DNA from: Rhodospirillaceae bacterium
Lineage (GTDB): Bacteria; Pseudomonadota; Alphaproteobacteria; Rhodospirillales; Rhodospirillaceae
Direction: 5' to 3'
DNA: 64,000 nucleotides
NCBI GenBank assembly: GCA_040219235.1
Contig: JAVJSV010000011.1
Location: 682,001-746,000, forward strand
Part shown: positions 26,721-34,562 of the stretch, in pieces
How positions within the stretch are numbered: the stretch's first letter is position 1
Layout of the letters: each line of letters starts with the position of its first letter
Position numbers and translations under genes: made by a program
Notes under the pieces: generated by a model
The model's database searches: none
Told to the model about the DNA's origin: nothing
The model's input: only the letters and a program-made list of their open reading frames with translations

Positions 26721-27509
26721 TCACTTTGGCCGTCTGAGGTTTTCAAACGCCTGCAAACCTTCAAAGGCTTTCATCATATCCTCGGTGGACATCGGCGGGA
26801 GGGCCGGGTCGTGGGTGTGAAACGTTTTGTCGACGCAGTCTGCATTGCCGACGCACCCTGCCGTGAGCGTGGCGATATCAAAAATATTTGCGCCGTGGCG
26901 CACACCACGGTCTTCGGTAAACTCAACGGTGCCGGTCTGCGTGTCTGTTAAAATGATTCCGGTTCTAACAATGGTGTAGGTCAGTCCACTGGCCCGCAGA
27001 AAATCTTCCGCCGCTGTTTTGTCATCGTAGATTTGTTTGAACGAGGTACGTTGGCGATCGCCCAACGTTGCGCTGCTGTCGCCCGCGCCGACCGTGCCCA
27101 TAAGAATCACATGCGATGCGCCGCCCAGCAGTGCCGCAGCGGTGATGTTGTTGTTGCCTGTCTTGTGAATTGTGACTCCGGTTTGGGCTGACCCGAAGGA
27201 CGCGGAGCGCGCAATCGAACTGATCACGGTGTCATATGAGTTTTCTTTGAACACGGTGTGCAGGGTGTCAGGCTCAAGCACATCGCCCACCACATAAGGC
27301 ACGCCGATCTTATCCAGGTCCTCCACCTTAGACGTGGGTCGCACCAAAACGGTCACGTCGCTGCCTTGGGCCTTCAGGGCTTTGACAATCTCATAGCCAA
27401 TCATGCCGGTGCCGCCAAACACCAGCACGCGCTCGGCACTGGCGGTCGAGGGTTGACTTGCAAAGGCAAGAAGAATCATCACTGTTAAAAAGAAGCGTTG
27501 AGGCATCAC
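26721..27509 (-). CDS. Exported NAD(P)-binding NmrA/epimerase-like protein
   Basis: A 262-residue Rossmann-fold protein with an N-terminal signal peptide (about 1-25, ending ASAERV). The dinucleotide motif VFGGTGMIGYEIVKAL (about 29-45) and NmrA/atypical-SDR features (VLVRPTSKVEDL, VGDVLEPDTLHTVF, YTIVRTGIIL) are clear. Two cysteines in GCVGNADCV could pair after export. NAD(P)-binding proteins are usually cytosolic, so the signal peptide is odd; it could be an exported enzyme or a protein sent to the periplasm in folded or unfolded form. Function is unknown. It is not in an operon with its neighbours. Confidence 0.7.
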   Translation of the reverse strand: MMPQRFFLTVMILLAFASQPSTASAERVLVFGGTGMIGYEIVKALKAQGSDVTVLVRPTSKVEDLDKIGVPYVVGDVLEPDTLHTVFKENSYDTVISSIARSASFGSAQTGVTIHKTGNNNITAAALLGGASHVILMGTVGAGDSSATLGDRQRTSFKQIYDDKTAAEDFLRASGLTYTIVRTGIILTDTQTGTVEFTEDRGVRHGANIFDIATLTAGCVGNADCVDKTFHTHDPALPPMSTEDMMKAFEGLQAFENLRRPK

Positions 27510-27773
27510 TGAAAAACCTTATGCGTAAGAGGGGGATAGGCAGGGCCGACACAGCCCTTCATTTTGTGACCGAGTATGAGCCCCCAGTGTCCCACTATGA
27601 GCCCAAATGTGAACGCCAATGTGAACCCAAGTAAGCCTTGCTTCCAGGCCAGAGTCAGCGCCCCACCAGCAGATGGATGGCCGGACGGTCCGAAAATCCT
27701 TTACAGCGGCGCTTGAATTGGCCAAAAAACGCCCCACATCCATACTTTAAATGTTACCGAAGAGCGCGCCGCC

Positions 27774-29042
27774 ATGGAAAATGCTGCAGTAAACACCTCC
27801 GCCTCACACAGTTCCACTTCAGAAAGTCCCGCCTCAGAAAGGTCTGCTACCAAAAGCCTGACATCTGCGCCCCCGGCGGTGGACAACATCGATAACCTGT
27901 TTCAGCAAACCCACGACGAGTATGCCCGCTCGCGCTATGTTGCGACGCTGCACAATCACGCCCTGATGCGCGTGCGCTTCGACGTCAAAGATGTGTATGA
28001 AGCTGCCGTGCGCCCGGCGTTCGAGCAAGAAAAAGGCCGCCCGCCGGAAACCGGCCACGAAATTTCCAAGGCGATCAAGAAGAACCTGTTTTATCGCACT
28101 TATAGCTCCTTCCGCTATAACGCCCAGGAAATGCTGAGCCAGGCCAAGCAGTCTGCGGTGCAGCGCAAGCTGCCTGAGATGATCGCGGCGGTGAAAAAAA
28201 TCGCCAACGAAAACCCTACCGGCGGCACCTTACGCACCAACCCCAATTTGGAAATTCCGCGCTACATCACGGCGCAGGATGTGCACCTCATTCCCGGCGG
28301 TTATCATTCTGAGTTTACGGAAGACGATGTGGCCCAGGGCTTTCTCACCGGCGTCAAGCCCGGCCCCATGGTCAACCGTGGGCGCGACTTCGGCAGCGTC
28401 GGCTATTCCATCGGCGCATGGATCAAACATGCTTATCCGGATTTTAAACCGGCGAGCATGTTGGATATGGGCACTCAGGGCGGCAGCAACCTCATCGCCT
28501 ACAGCACCGTGTTCCCGGACACCGAATTGTATGGCATCGATATTGCCGCCCCCAGCTTGCGTTATGGCCATGCCAAAGCCGAGCAGATGGGTGTCAAGAT
28601 GCACCTTAGCCAGCAAAATGCAGAGAAGATCGACTTTGAAGATGAGTCCTTTGACCTCGTCGTCACCAGTTTCTTCTTCCACGAAATTGCCGTGCCGGCC
28701 TCCAAGCGCATTCTCAAGGAAGCGCTGCGTGTGCTGAAGCCGGGCGGCCTGATGGTCAACCTTGAACTGCCGCCGCACAAGTCGTGCGAGCCGTTCCTGA
28801 ATTTCATGTTTGATTGGGACACCAACCATAACAACGAGCCCAACTATCGCCGCTACCGTTCGCAAGATCCCACACAGTTGATGATCGAAGCCGGGTTCCC
28901 GGAAGTTGAGACCTTCGAGCGCGTTGTGCCGGAAATGGCCGTGATTCCAAAAGACGATTGCATCGCCATGTGGGACGGCAAGATGGAGCCCCCGCTGCAC
29001 GGTCGCGGCGGCTGGTACATCTACGGCAGTCGCAAAGCGTAA
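27774..29042 (+). CDS. Class I SAM-dependent methyltransferase
   Basis: A 422-residue cytosolic protein. A Ser/Thr/Ala-rich leader (about 1-45) is followed by a helical N-terminal domain (about 45-215) and a canonical methyltransferase domain: motif I SMLDMGTQGGSNLI (about 223-236), YGIDIAAPSLRYG (motif post-I), and DLVVTSFFFHEI (motif II) with a VLKPGGLMVNLEL strand. The substrate is not predictable. The C-terminus ends GGWYIYGSRKA. A short hairpin without a T-run follows the stop. The 264 bases before it contain a degenerate short repeat around 27575-27635 and no gene. Confidence 0.8.
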   Translation: MENAAVNTSASHSSTSESPASERSATKSLTSAPPAVDNIDNLFQQTHDEYARSRYVATLHNHALMRVRFDVKDVYEAAVRPAFEQEKGRPPETGHEISKAIKKNLFYRTYSSFRYNAQEMLSQAKQSAVQRKLPEMIAAVKKIANENPTGGTLRTNPNLEIPRYITAQDVHLIPGGYHSEFTEDDVAQGFLTGVKPGPMVNRGRDFGSVGYSIGAWIKHAYPDFKPASMLDMGTQGGSNLIAYSTVFPDTELYGIDIAAPSLRYGHAKAEQMGVKMHLSQQNAEKIDFEDESFDLVVTSFFFHEIAVPASKRILKEALRVLKPGGLMVNLELPPHKSCEPFLNFMFDWDTNHNNEPNYRRYRSQDPTQLMIEAGFPEVETFERVVPEMAVIPKDDCIAMWDGKMEPPLHGRGGWYIYGSRKA

Positions 29043-29048
29043 CTCCTT

Positions 29049-29067
29049 TCCGCTTTTATTAAGCGGA
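29049..29067 (+). terminator. Possible weak terminator hairpin
   Basis: TCCGCTT (29049-29055) pairs with AAGCGGA (29061-29067) around a 5-base loop, 7 bases past the methyltransferase stop. There is no T-tract after it, so termination would be weak or the hairpin may protect the 3' end. Confidence 0.3.
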
Positions 29068-29213
29068 GCAGGGTAAAGCCTGTTTAGCAATAACCATAGT
29101 ATGCACTCACCCCGTCGTCCTCGGGTTTAGGGAGCCTGTCCTCGGGTCGCATATTGCGATCCCGGGGATGGACCCAGGGTTACGGGTGTCGATCATGGTG
29201 GCGGGCTAACTTC

Positions 29214-29278
29214 ACTCCACGGTGTAATCGGTCAGCAGGTCGTTCTCATCGCGGAAGGTTTGCTTCGCCAGAGGGCGG
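29214..29278 (-). pseudogene. Remnant of a second copy of the 31399-32163 gene
   Basis: The minus strand here encodes LAKQTFRDENDLLTDYTVE, against LAKQTFRDENYLLTEYNVE at the end of the secreted protein gene 2.2 kb away. About 56 of 65 bases agree. Only the last 20 or so codons survive, and the nitrilase gene now ends inside this remnant in another frame. This is a scar of a tandem duplication followed by deletion. Confidence 0.75.
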
Positions 29279-31390
29279 CATGTAAATGCCACGCTCGTAG
29301 AACCGCGCTTGTACCTCACGATGCACAACGCCATCTTGATATGGGAAGACAAACGGGTCGCCGTTCCATAGCTCATTCGGAACAGCGTGCCCTTGATTAT
29401 AGGCGTCTGCATAGGCGGCGGGTTCGTCCCACAGCGGAATGTTCACTTTGGGATCACGCCGCGCCGCCCTCAGGGCCGCCATATCGATGTAGGCCATCAG
29501 CACGTCCGGACCATTGTGACTAACTTCGTTTCTGAGGTTGCCCCGGTAATCGATGACTTGGGATTCCCCATACGGAATCCAGGCTTTAGGCTTAGTCACA
29601 TCATAACCGGTGTTCGACATCACCAGGTACGCCATGTTTTCGTAGGCGCGCTTGCGGCGGCAGGCATGCCACATGGGTTTCACGTTGCTCCAGCCCTCGG
29701 ATGTGGATTGCACCAGCAACTCCGCCCCGTTCAGCGTCATCAGGCGTAAAATCTCTGGGAAGATCACTTCAAAGCAAATGATATGACCGATCTTGCCCAA
29801 GGGCGTATCGGCGACCGAGAACAGGCTCTCAATTCCAAATTCTTTTACATAGGCTTCAAATACACTGCCGGGGGTGTGATCCCGCAGTGCGCCAATCACA
29901 TCGACGCATTGCACCTTGCGGTGTTTGTTGATGAGATCTCCGGAGTCATTGATCAGGAACGCGGTGTTAAACACGCGGTCCGGAAATTTTTCATCGATCT
30001 CCAACGCTTGCGCCGCGATGTAAATGCTATGGCGTTGGGCAAACTCCGACAGCACGTCCATCTCAGGGCCAGGCAGTTGCATGGCAACCGATAGAATATC
30101 TGGCACCGTGCGGTAGCCAGCACCACTGAAACAGAACTCGGGAAAAACAACCAGTTTTGAATCCCGCCGCCGCGCACGCCCCTCGACCAAGGCCAGGGCG
30201 TCCGTGATGTTTTTCATCAAAGCCGCACGGCGGCCCTCTTTGGGGAGTGGACTGATGTTCGCCGGTTGCGCCATCAGCGCGTAATAGCCATCCAACAGCT
30301 CATCATCCGCAGTCTGACGCAGAGCTTGGGCAGCGACTCTGTTTTCCGCTTCCGCCAGCCAGCCGGTTCTGGTTTCGGGTGGCGTGATGTCACCCCGTGA
30401 TTCGGCGATATTCTGATAGACGGGTCCATACACACTATCCCGGAGAATCAGCGGGTAATTGTCGTAGCGATTAACGGAGATATGCGCCCGCGCCCGCCGC
30501 AGCACATCAATGTCGATGTCCGTCTGAACAAAGCTTTCATCGGCGCTCGCATGGGCTGTGTTGCCTTGCCAATCGAACAGACCGGTGAGCGTCGGCAGCT
30601 TAACCGTAACGTCCTTAACGCGGCGCATGGCGGGGCTCGCCGTTGCCACAATAAGCCAGTTTTCATAGGCAATTGTTGTCGGCAGTTCATCTTGGGCTTG
30701 GGACGCACCACCAACAAAGGAGCGGACCGTTGGGTTAAGAATAATTTCAGCGCCGCTGAGCATCGCGCCACGGACCAGGCCAGGCATCAGGATGTCTTCA
30801 CCCGGCAGCAGGGCGAGCTTGCCAAAGGGGGTTAAGACCACAGTGAACGATGCCGGTTGTGCAATCCGTGATGTGCTGTCTGTGAACCCTGAGCTGAAGT
30901 CTGGTGTGATCTTAGGGGTTCTGCTTAACAGATCGCCCGTTGGACTAAATAAGAATCCAATGGTTTCCGTTTGGCCTGAGTCCTCAGCGACCATCGGCGC
31001 AGATCCCGCAAGATAAACGCCGAACTCTTCGGCCAATTCTGCCAGATCATCCCACACATCATCTTCGTCAACGGGATCGTCCCACTCCATTTCGCCGTGC
31101 GGCAGCAAAATAAGTGTCGGCCTCGTCTTCGTATCCGTCAGCGCCGTTGCTGAGGCGAGGCTGTTGCGCAGCGCATCTTCCGGGTCATCCGTTGACCAGC
31201 GGTCCTGCGACAGGATCAGCGTTGCCGTCAAGGCATTGGCCGCACGGTCGGTTGCGTCCCCTGGCCGTCGCGACATCCCCACAGCCGTACTCGAAGACAA
31301 CACGGATAAAAAGCTCGGTGCCAGCACGCCGCCACCCAGCGCGCTTTTCAACAGGCTCCGCCGTGTAAGAATCAGCCGCTTGTTCCTCAT
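29246..31390 (-). CDS. Tat-exported tandem nitrilase-superfamily protein
   Basis: A 714-residue protein with two carbon-nitrogen hydrolase domains. A twin-arginine signal (TRRSLLKSALGGG, about 9-21) predicts folded export. The N-terminal domain (about 50-330) keeps an acidic and a lysine position, but the nucleophile site reads LALLPGEDIL, so no cysteine is present. The C-terminal domain (about 375-700) has a full triad: Glu in LVVFPEFCFSG (about 417), Lys in INKHRKVQ (about 490) and Cys in IGHIICFEVIF (about 537). One active and one degenerate half imply an intramolecular pseudo-dimer. ATG at 31390 is preferred over GTG at 31396 because AAGGG then has normal spacing. Substrate is a nitrile or amide, not identifiable. 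Confidence 0.8.
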   Translation of the reverse strand: MRNKRLILTRRSLLKSALGGGVLAPSFLSVLSSSTAVGMSRRPGDATDRAANALTATLILSQDRWSTDDPEDALRNSLASATALTDTKTRPTLILLPHGEMEWDDPVDEDDVWDDLAELAEEFGVYLAGSAPMVAEDSGQTETIGFLFSPTGDLLSRTPKITPDFSSGFTDSTSRIAQPASFTVVLTPFGKLALLPGEDILMPGLVRGAMLSGAEIILNPTVRSFVGGASQAQDELPTTIAYENWLIVATASPAMRRVKDVTVKLPTLTGLFDWQGNTAHASADESFVQTDIDIDVLRRARAHISVNRYDNYPLILRDSVYGPVYQNIAESRGDITPPETRTGWLAEAENRVAAQALRQTADDELLDGYYALMAQPANISPLPKEGRRAALMKNITDALALVEGRARRRDSKLVVFPEFCFSGAGYRTVPDILSVAMQLPGPEMDVLSEFAQRHSIYIAAQALEIDEKFPDRVFNTAFLINDSGDLINKHRKVQCVDVIGALRDHTPGSVFEAYVKEFGIESLFSVADTPLGKIGHIICFEVIFPEILRLMTLNGAELLVQSTSEGWSNVKPMWHACRRKRAYENMAYLVMSNTGYDVTKPKAWIPYGESQVIDYRGNLRNEVSHNGPDVLMAYIDMAALRAARRDPKVNIPLWDEPAAYADAYNQGHAVPNELWNGDPFVFPYQDGVVHREVQARFYERGIYMPPSGEANLPR

Positions 31391-31398
31391 CGCCACCC

Positions 31399-32163
31399 TT
31401 ACTCCACGTTGTATTCGGTCAGCAAATAGTTCTCATCCCGAAAGGTTTGCTTCGCCAGAATGCGGTCGCCTTTAATGGCCCATACCTCTAACGCGCCGGT
31501 GGAATAATGAATGGTGTCAAAGGTGCCAGCGGGCACGGTAATGGTTTCCTCGCCGATGCGGGTCAGTTTTGATTGTAAAATGCTGCCCAGCACCGGTCCG
31601 TCCTCGCCTCGCACCGGACTGATAAAATAGGCCGTACGGTCCAAGGTTACGCTGTCCTCTGTTGCGTCTTCATCGTCCGGGTCCATGACCGATGAGTTCC
31701 AGGCGTTCAGCCCTTCTGCATGGCTGACAATGGCAAAGGCTTCGGGCATGCGCAGTTCATGTTCTGTACGGCCCAGAGGGCCAAACGATGTTGCGTGCAG
31801 CAGGTCGCCATCCACGGCGATGCGCACCGAACCCTTAAAGCCCTCCGGATACCAATAGCTGCCAAACATCTCGATGGGGCGGAACACCGGGTCCACCCGC
31901 ATCACAATGTTGTGCTGACGGTCGTCGATGAACATGTTTTTCGACACCATCATGGTGCGGCTGCCGTCGCTGTGCGCGATCATGCGGAAGAACTCCTGAC
32001 CGCGCAGCGTGGTGCCATCTTCCTCATAAAAGCTGTGGGTGCCGGTCACCATCCGCAAAATGTTGGAATTGGTTTTGGTCTTTGCCGTTTCTGCTTGTGC
32101 GTCTGAAAACGCGCTGAAACTCAGCGCCACAAGGAGGGTGGAGAAAAGGCGGCAAAAGGACAT
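31399..32163 (-). CDS. Secreted protein, partner of the tandem nitrilase
   Basis: A 254-residue exported protein (signal peptide about 1-24, ending SDAQAET). The rest is strand-rich with alternating charged and aromatic residues (VFRPIEMFGSYWYPEG, TVPAGTFDTIHYSTGALEVWAI), resembling DUF3108-like lipocalin-shaped domains; the assignment is tentative. Its stop lies 8 bases before the nitrilase ATG, and the nitrilase ribosome site overlaps this stop, so the two are an operon and probably work together outside the cytoplasm. A second copy once existed downstream of the nitrilase, as shown by the remnant at 29214-29278. Confidence 0.65.
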   Translation of the reverse strand: MSFCRLFSTLLVALSFSAFSDAQAETAKTKTNSNILRMVTGTHSFYEEDGTTLRGQEFFRMIAHSDGSRTMMVSKNMFIDDRQHNIVMRVDPVFRPIEMFGSYWYPEGFKGSVRIAVDGDLLHATSFGPLGRTEHELRMPEAFAIVSHAEGLNAWNSSVMDPDDEDATEDSVTLDRTAYFISPVRGEDGPVLGSILQSKLTRIGEETITVPAGTFDTIHYSTGALEVWAIKGDRILAKQTFRDENYLLTEYNVE

Positions 32164-32270
32164 GATGTTCTCCTCAAGGCGGACTGGGAAACTCTACCAT
32201 AGTCGCAAAGCCCCGAACGGGTATAGGCTGCAACTGACATTGCAATCGCACAGGGAATGGGAGACACAGC

Positions 32271-32873
32271 ATGATCAGGTTCGCCCTTGCGCTTCTCGTG
32301 AGCATCACAGTTTTTGCGGCCGCACCGTCGTTCGCCGATAATCATCTCGGCGAGTCCGCCGGCAATCATCTCGGCGAGTCCGCCGGCAATAATGACATCA
32401 AGTCAGACGACGAGCGTTACGTGCGCCTCAAACGACCCAATCTGGTCGTGCCTGATTTAGACGCTGCGCTAAAGTTCTATGTCGATCACCTGGGCTTCAC
32501 ATTCGCCTATGCCGAAGACAGCGCCATCAACCCAGACACCAACTTTGCCTATCACGCCTTTAACTTCGACCCCACCAAGGCCATCCGCCAGGCGACGCTG
32601 CACACCTCGGTCGAGGAGCGCGGGTTTGCCCTAACCGAAGTGCTGGGCCTGGAGGCGGAGATCACCCGCACCCCCAGCCTCACTGCCATGGTGGTGGAAA
32701 CCAAACGCTTCATGGCCTTGCGCGACGATCTTATCGCTGAGGGCTACACGGTGACCGACTATCGCGACACCAGCAAAAACAATTCCGATGGCGTCGGGAT
32801 TCTTGAAATGGGCGTGCTTGATCCCGCTGGCCATCTGATTGTGGTGTACGAATATGTTGGGGTGGTGGAGTAG
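32271..32873 (+). CDS. Exported single-domain VOC protein
   Basis: A 200-residue protein with a signal peptide (about 1-23, ending PSFADNH) and one VOC module (about 50-198): LKRPNLVVPDLDAALKFYVD, a TNFAYHAFNF strand, and a final HLIVVYEYVG. Between the signal and the domain, an eight-residue unit (NHLGESAG) occurs twice, encoded by an exact 24-bp tandem repeat. Export is unusual for VOC enzymes. It is divergent from the secreted nitrilase partner (107 bases apart), consistent with a local group of exported proteins. The ligand or substrate is unknown. Confidence 0.75.
   Translation: MIRFALALLVSITVFAAAPSFADNHLGESAGNHLGESAGNNDIKSDDERYVRLKRPNLVVPDLDAALKFYVDHLGFTFAYAEDSAINPDTNFAYHAFNFDPTKAIRQATLHTSVEERGFALTEVLGLEAEITRTPSLTAMVVETKRFMALRDDLIAEGYTVTDYRDTSKNNSDGVGILEMGVLDPAGHLIVVYEYVGVVE
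32340..32387. repeat. Exact 24-bp tandem repeat, two copies
   Basis: The copies at 32340-32363 and 32364-32387 are identical and encode NHLGESAG twice in frame. Exact identity suggests a recent slippage event and possible copy-number variation between strains. Confidence 0.95.
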
Positions 32874-32982
32874 GGCTTGCCTGCCGGTTTTCGGGTGGTG
32901 CGCGCATATGGGACAGGTGTTTTTGTGCGTATCGACACGCCGCTGATCCCTCGCTAAAGTCGCCAAACTTCGCATAGTGTGA

Positions 32983-33158
32983 AGTGTTCTCAGGGCGGGG
33001 TGTAATTCCCCACCGGCGGTAAGGGTTAATGCTGTTTCGAGCTCAGACCTAAGCCCGCGAGCGCCCTTCGGTCGTCTTGAGTTGGATGATCAAAGGGGTC
33101 AGCAGATTCGGTGTAACTCCGAAGCCGACGGTGAGAGTCCGGATGGAAGAGAACGAAG
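32983..33158 (+). promoter_or_regulatory. FMN riboswitch (RFN element)
   Basis: All conserved blocks are present in order: TTCTCAGGGCGGGGTG with CCCCACCGGCGG, a variable helix with GCCCGCGAGCG, then GGTCAGCAGATTCGGTG, GCCGACGGTGAGAGTCC and the closing GGATGGAAGAGAAC. The first and last blocks pair to close the junction. It binds FMN and usually lowers expression of flavin-synthesis genes. It ends about 100 bases before the ribH2 start, leaving room for a sequestering or terminating helix. A single biosynthetic gene follows, as in rhizobia and Brucella. Confidence 0.95.
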
Positions 33159-33260
33159 AGAGAGATGCGGCACTCCAGCGGTTCCTGTGGGGACGTCAGG
33201 GTGTGGCAACTGTCGTTTCGTACGCCCTGGTTCTGGTCTCTAATGCTTAAGGAGCAAACC

Positions 33261-33752
33261 ATGAATCAGGTTCCCCAGCACAAAACCATAACTGCGGCCA
33301 AAATCGCATTCATTCAGGCCGCTTGGCATACAGATATTCTCAACAAAGGCTATGACGCCTTTGTCGATCATATTCAGGCCGCTTCACAATCAATCGAGGT
33401 GCAGCGCTTCACGGTCCCCGGCGCGTTGGAAATTCCACTGCTGGGAAAAACGCTGGCCACCTCTGGCACCTACGCTGCCATTGTCGGTTGCGCGTTTGTC
33501 GTCGACGGCGGCATCTACCGGCACGAGTTTGTCGCCACGGCAGTGCTGGGCGGCTTGATGCAAGCCCAACTGGACACCGGCGTGCCGATCCTGTCCATGG
33601 TTCTAACGCCGCATCACTTCAGCGCGTCAGACGATCATCAGATGTTCTTCCTTGAGCACTTCAAAATCAAAGGGCGTGAAGCCGCTGATGCCTGCCTGGC
33701 GGTTTTGAAAACCTACGACGAACTGAAGCAGGATTTAAAAGCTGTCGCCTGA
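33261..33752 (+). CDS. ribH2: 6,7-dimethyl-8-ribityllumazine synthase, type II
   Basis: A 163-residue lumazine synthase that condenses ArP with dihydroxybutanone phosphate in the penultimate step of riboflavin synthesis. Motifs: KIAFIQAAWHTDI with the substrate-stacking Trp, VPGALEIPLLGKTLA, and the GGIYRHEFVA loop and LTPHHF with the catalytic His. The sequence pattern is that of RibH2 of Brucella and rhizobia, which is decameric and riboswitch-controlled. The start at 33261 has AAGGAG upstream; a longer frame into the riboswitch is not credible. The rest of the rib operon (ribD, ribE, ribBA) is not in this window, so this is likely a second, separately regulated copy. Confidence 0.93.
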   Translation: MNQVPQHKTITAAKIAFIQAAWHTDILNKGYDAFVDHIQAASQSIEVQRFTVPGALEIPLLGKTLATSGTYAAIVGCAFVVDGGIYRHEFVATAVLGGLMQAQLDTGVPILSMVLTPHHFSASDDHQMFFLEHFKIKGREAADACLAVLKTYDELKQDLKAVA

Positions 33753-33906
33753 ATGAGCGAGTTAGCAGTCTCCAGAAGACTTTCTAAAATCGTGAAAAAC
33801 GTCTGCACTTCAACCAGTTGCGGGGTACTGTTGATGCCTACTCGTTTGAAACAAAACGAAGAGGCTGATTTGATTGAAAATAGGCCCGTAAAAAACGCCG
33901 TGCATG

Positions 33907-33941
33907 GGCTCGTTTGGTGGGAACGAGCCGAATAACTTTTT
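33907..33941 (+). terminator. Rho-independent terminator downstream of ribH2
   Basis: GGCTCGTT (33907-33914) and AACGAGCC (33922-33929) form a perfect 8-bp stem around a 7-base loop, followed by AATAAC and TTTTT. It lies 155 bases past the ribH2 stop and 13 bases before the converging rsmD stop. Confidence 0.75.
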
Positions 33942-33953
33942 GCGCTGCTTTTT

Positions 33954-34562
33954 TTAAGGCCGCACCAAGTACGTCAACGCGCCGCGTCCATAGCTGCGCA
34001 CATCTTCTATTATGAGCCCTTCAGGTGCTGTAAGTGTTTCACTTGAAGCCGTCTCTACCACCACTACGGCCTGCTCTGTTAGCCAGCCTTTTGCCATGAG
34101 GCTTGCGACAACCGGTGTGCTCAGGTTTTGCTCATAGGGCGGGTCGAGTAACGCCAGATCGAAAGGCTGCGACGCCTGGGGCAGAGCCGTGGCATCCATC
34201 GTCAGCACGTTCACTTTATCATCCACTTTCAGCGTTGCGATGTTGCGTTTAAGAATAGCCAGTGAGGCAGGAGTGAATTCAACAAAGGTCACATGAGCAG
34301 CGCCCCGGCTAAGGGCTTCCAGACCCAAGGCCCCAGTGCCAGCGCAGAGGTCAATCACCCGTGCGCCTCGCAGGCGAAACCCGATGTTGCTAAAGCTGTG
34401 CTCAAGGCGGTTGAACAGGGCTTGACGGGCGCGGTCTGAGGTCGGGCGCACGCTGTCGCCCTCGGGCACAAACAGCACTCTATTTTTGTAAGTGCCTGAC
34501 GTGATGCGGATCTTGCCAACCGGCTTATTAGCCGCTTTGCCTACTTTTTTTGCGCCAGTCAT
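33954..34562 (-). CDS. rsmD: 16S rRNA (guanine966-N2)-methyltransferase RsmD
   Basis: A 202-residue RsmD. The N-terminus has RITSGTYKNRVLFVP and RPTSDRARQALFNRLEH, the SAM motif is DLCAGTGALGLEALSRGA (about 75-92), and the N6/N2-type catalytic motif is LLDPPYE (about 145-151). It methylates G966 of 16S rRNA in the small ribosomal subunit. The ATG overlaps the stop of the pseudouridine synthase gene by four bases. A basic N-terminal extension (KKVGKAANKPVGK) could aid rRNA binding. The gene is the last of a three-gene operon. Confidence 0.95.
   Translation of the reverse strand: MTGAKKVGKAANKPVGKIRITSGTYKNRVLFVPEGDSVRPTSDRARQALFNRLEHSFSNIGFRLRGARVIDLCAGTGALGLEALSRGAAHVTFVEFTPASLAILKRNIATLKVDDKVNVLTMDATALPQASQPFDLALLDPPYEQNLSTPVVASLMAKGWLTEQAVVVVETASSETLTAPEGLIIEDVRSYGRGALTYLVRP

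Noticed and set aside
27519-27743. 74-residue minus-strand frame upstream of the methyltransferase
   Set aside because: Trp/His-rich reading of a degenerate short repeat; no start signals or homology sensed.
28230-29090. 286-residue minus-strand frame opposite the class I methyltransferase
   Set aside because: Antisense shadow; the methyltransferase motifs are on the plus strand.
33753-33935. 60-residue frame right after the ribH2 stop
   Set aside because: No ribosome site of its own, no recognisable features, and its end lies in a strong terminator hairpin.
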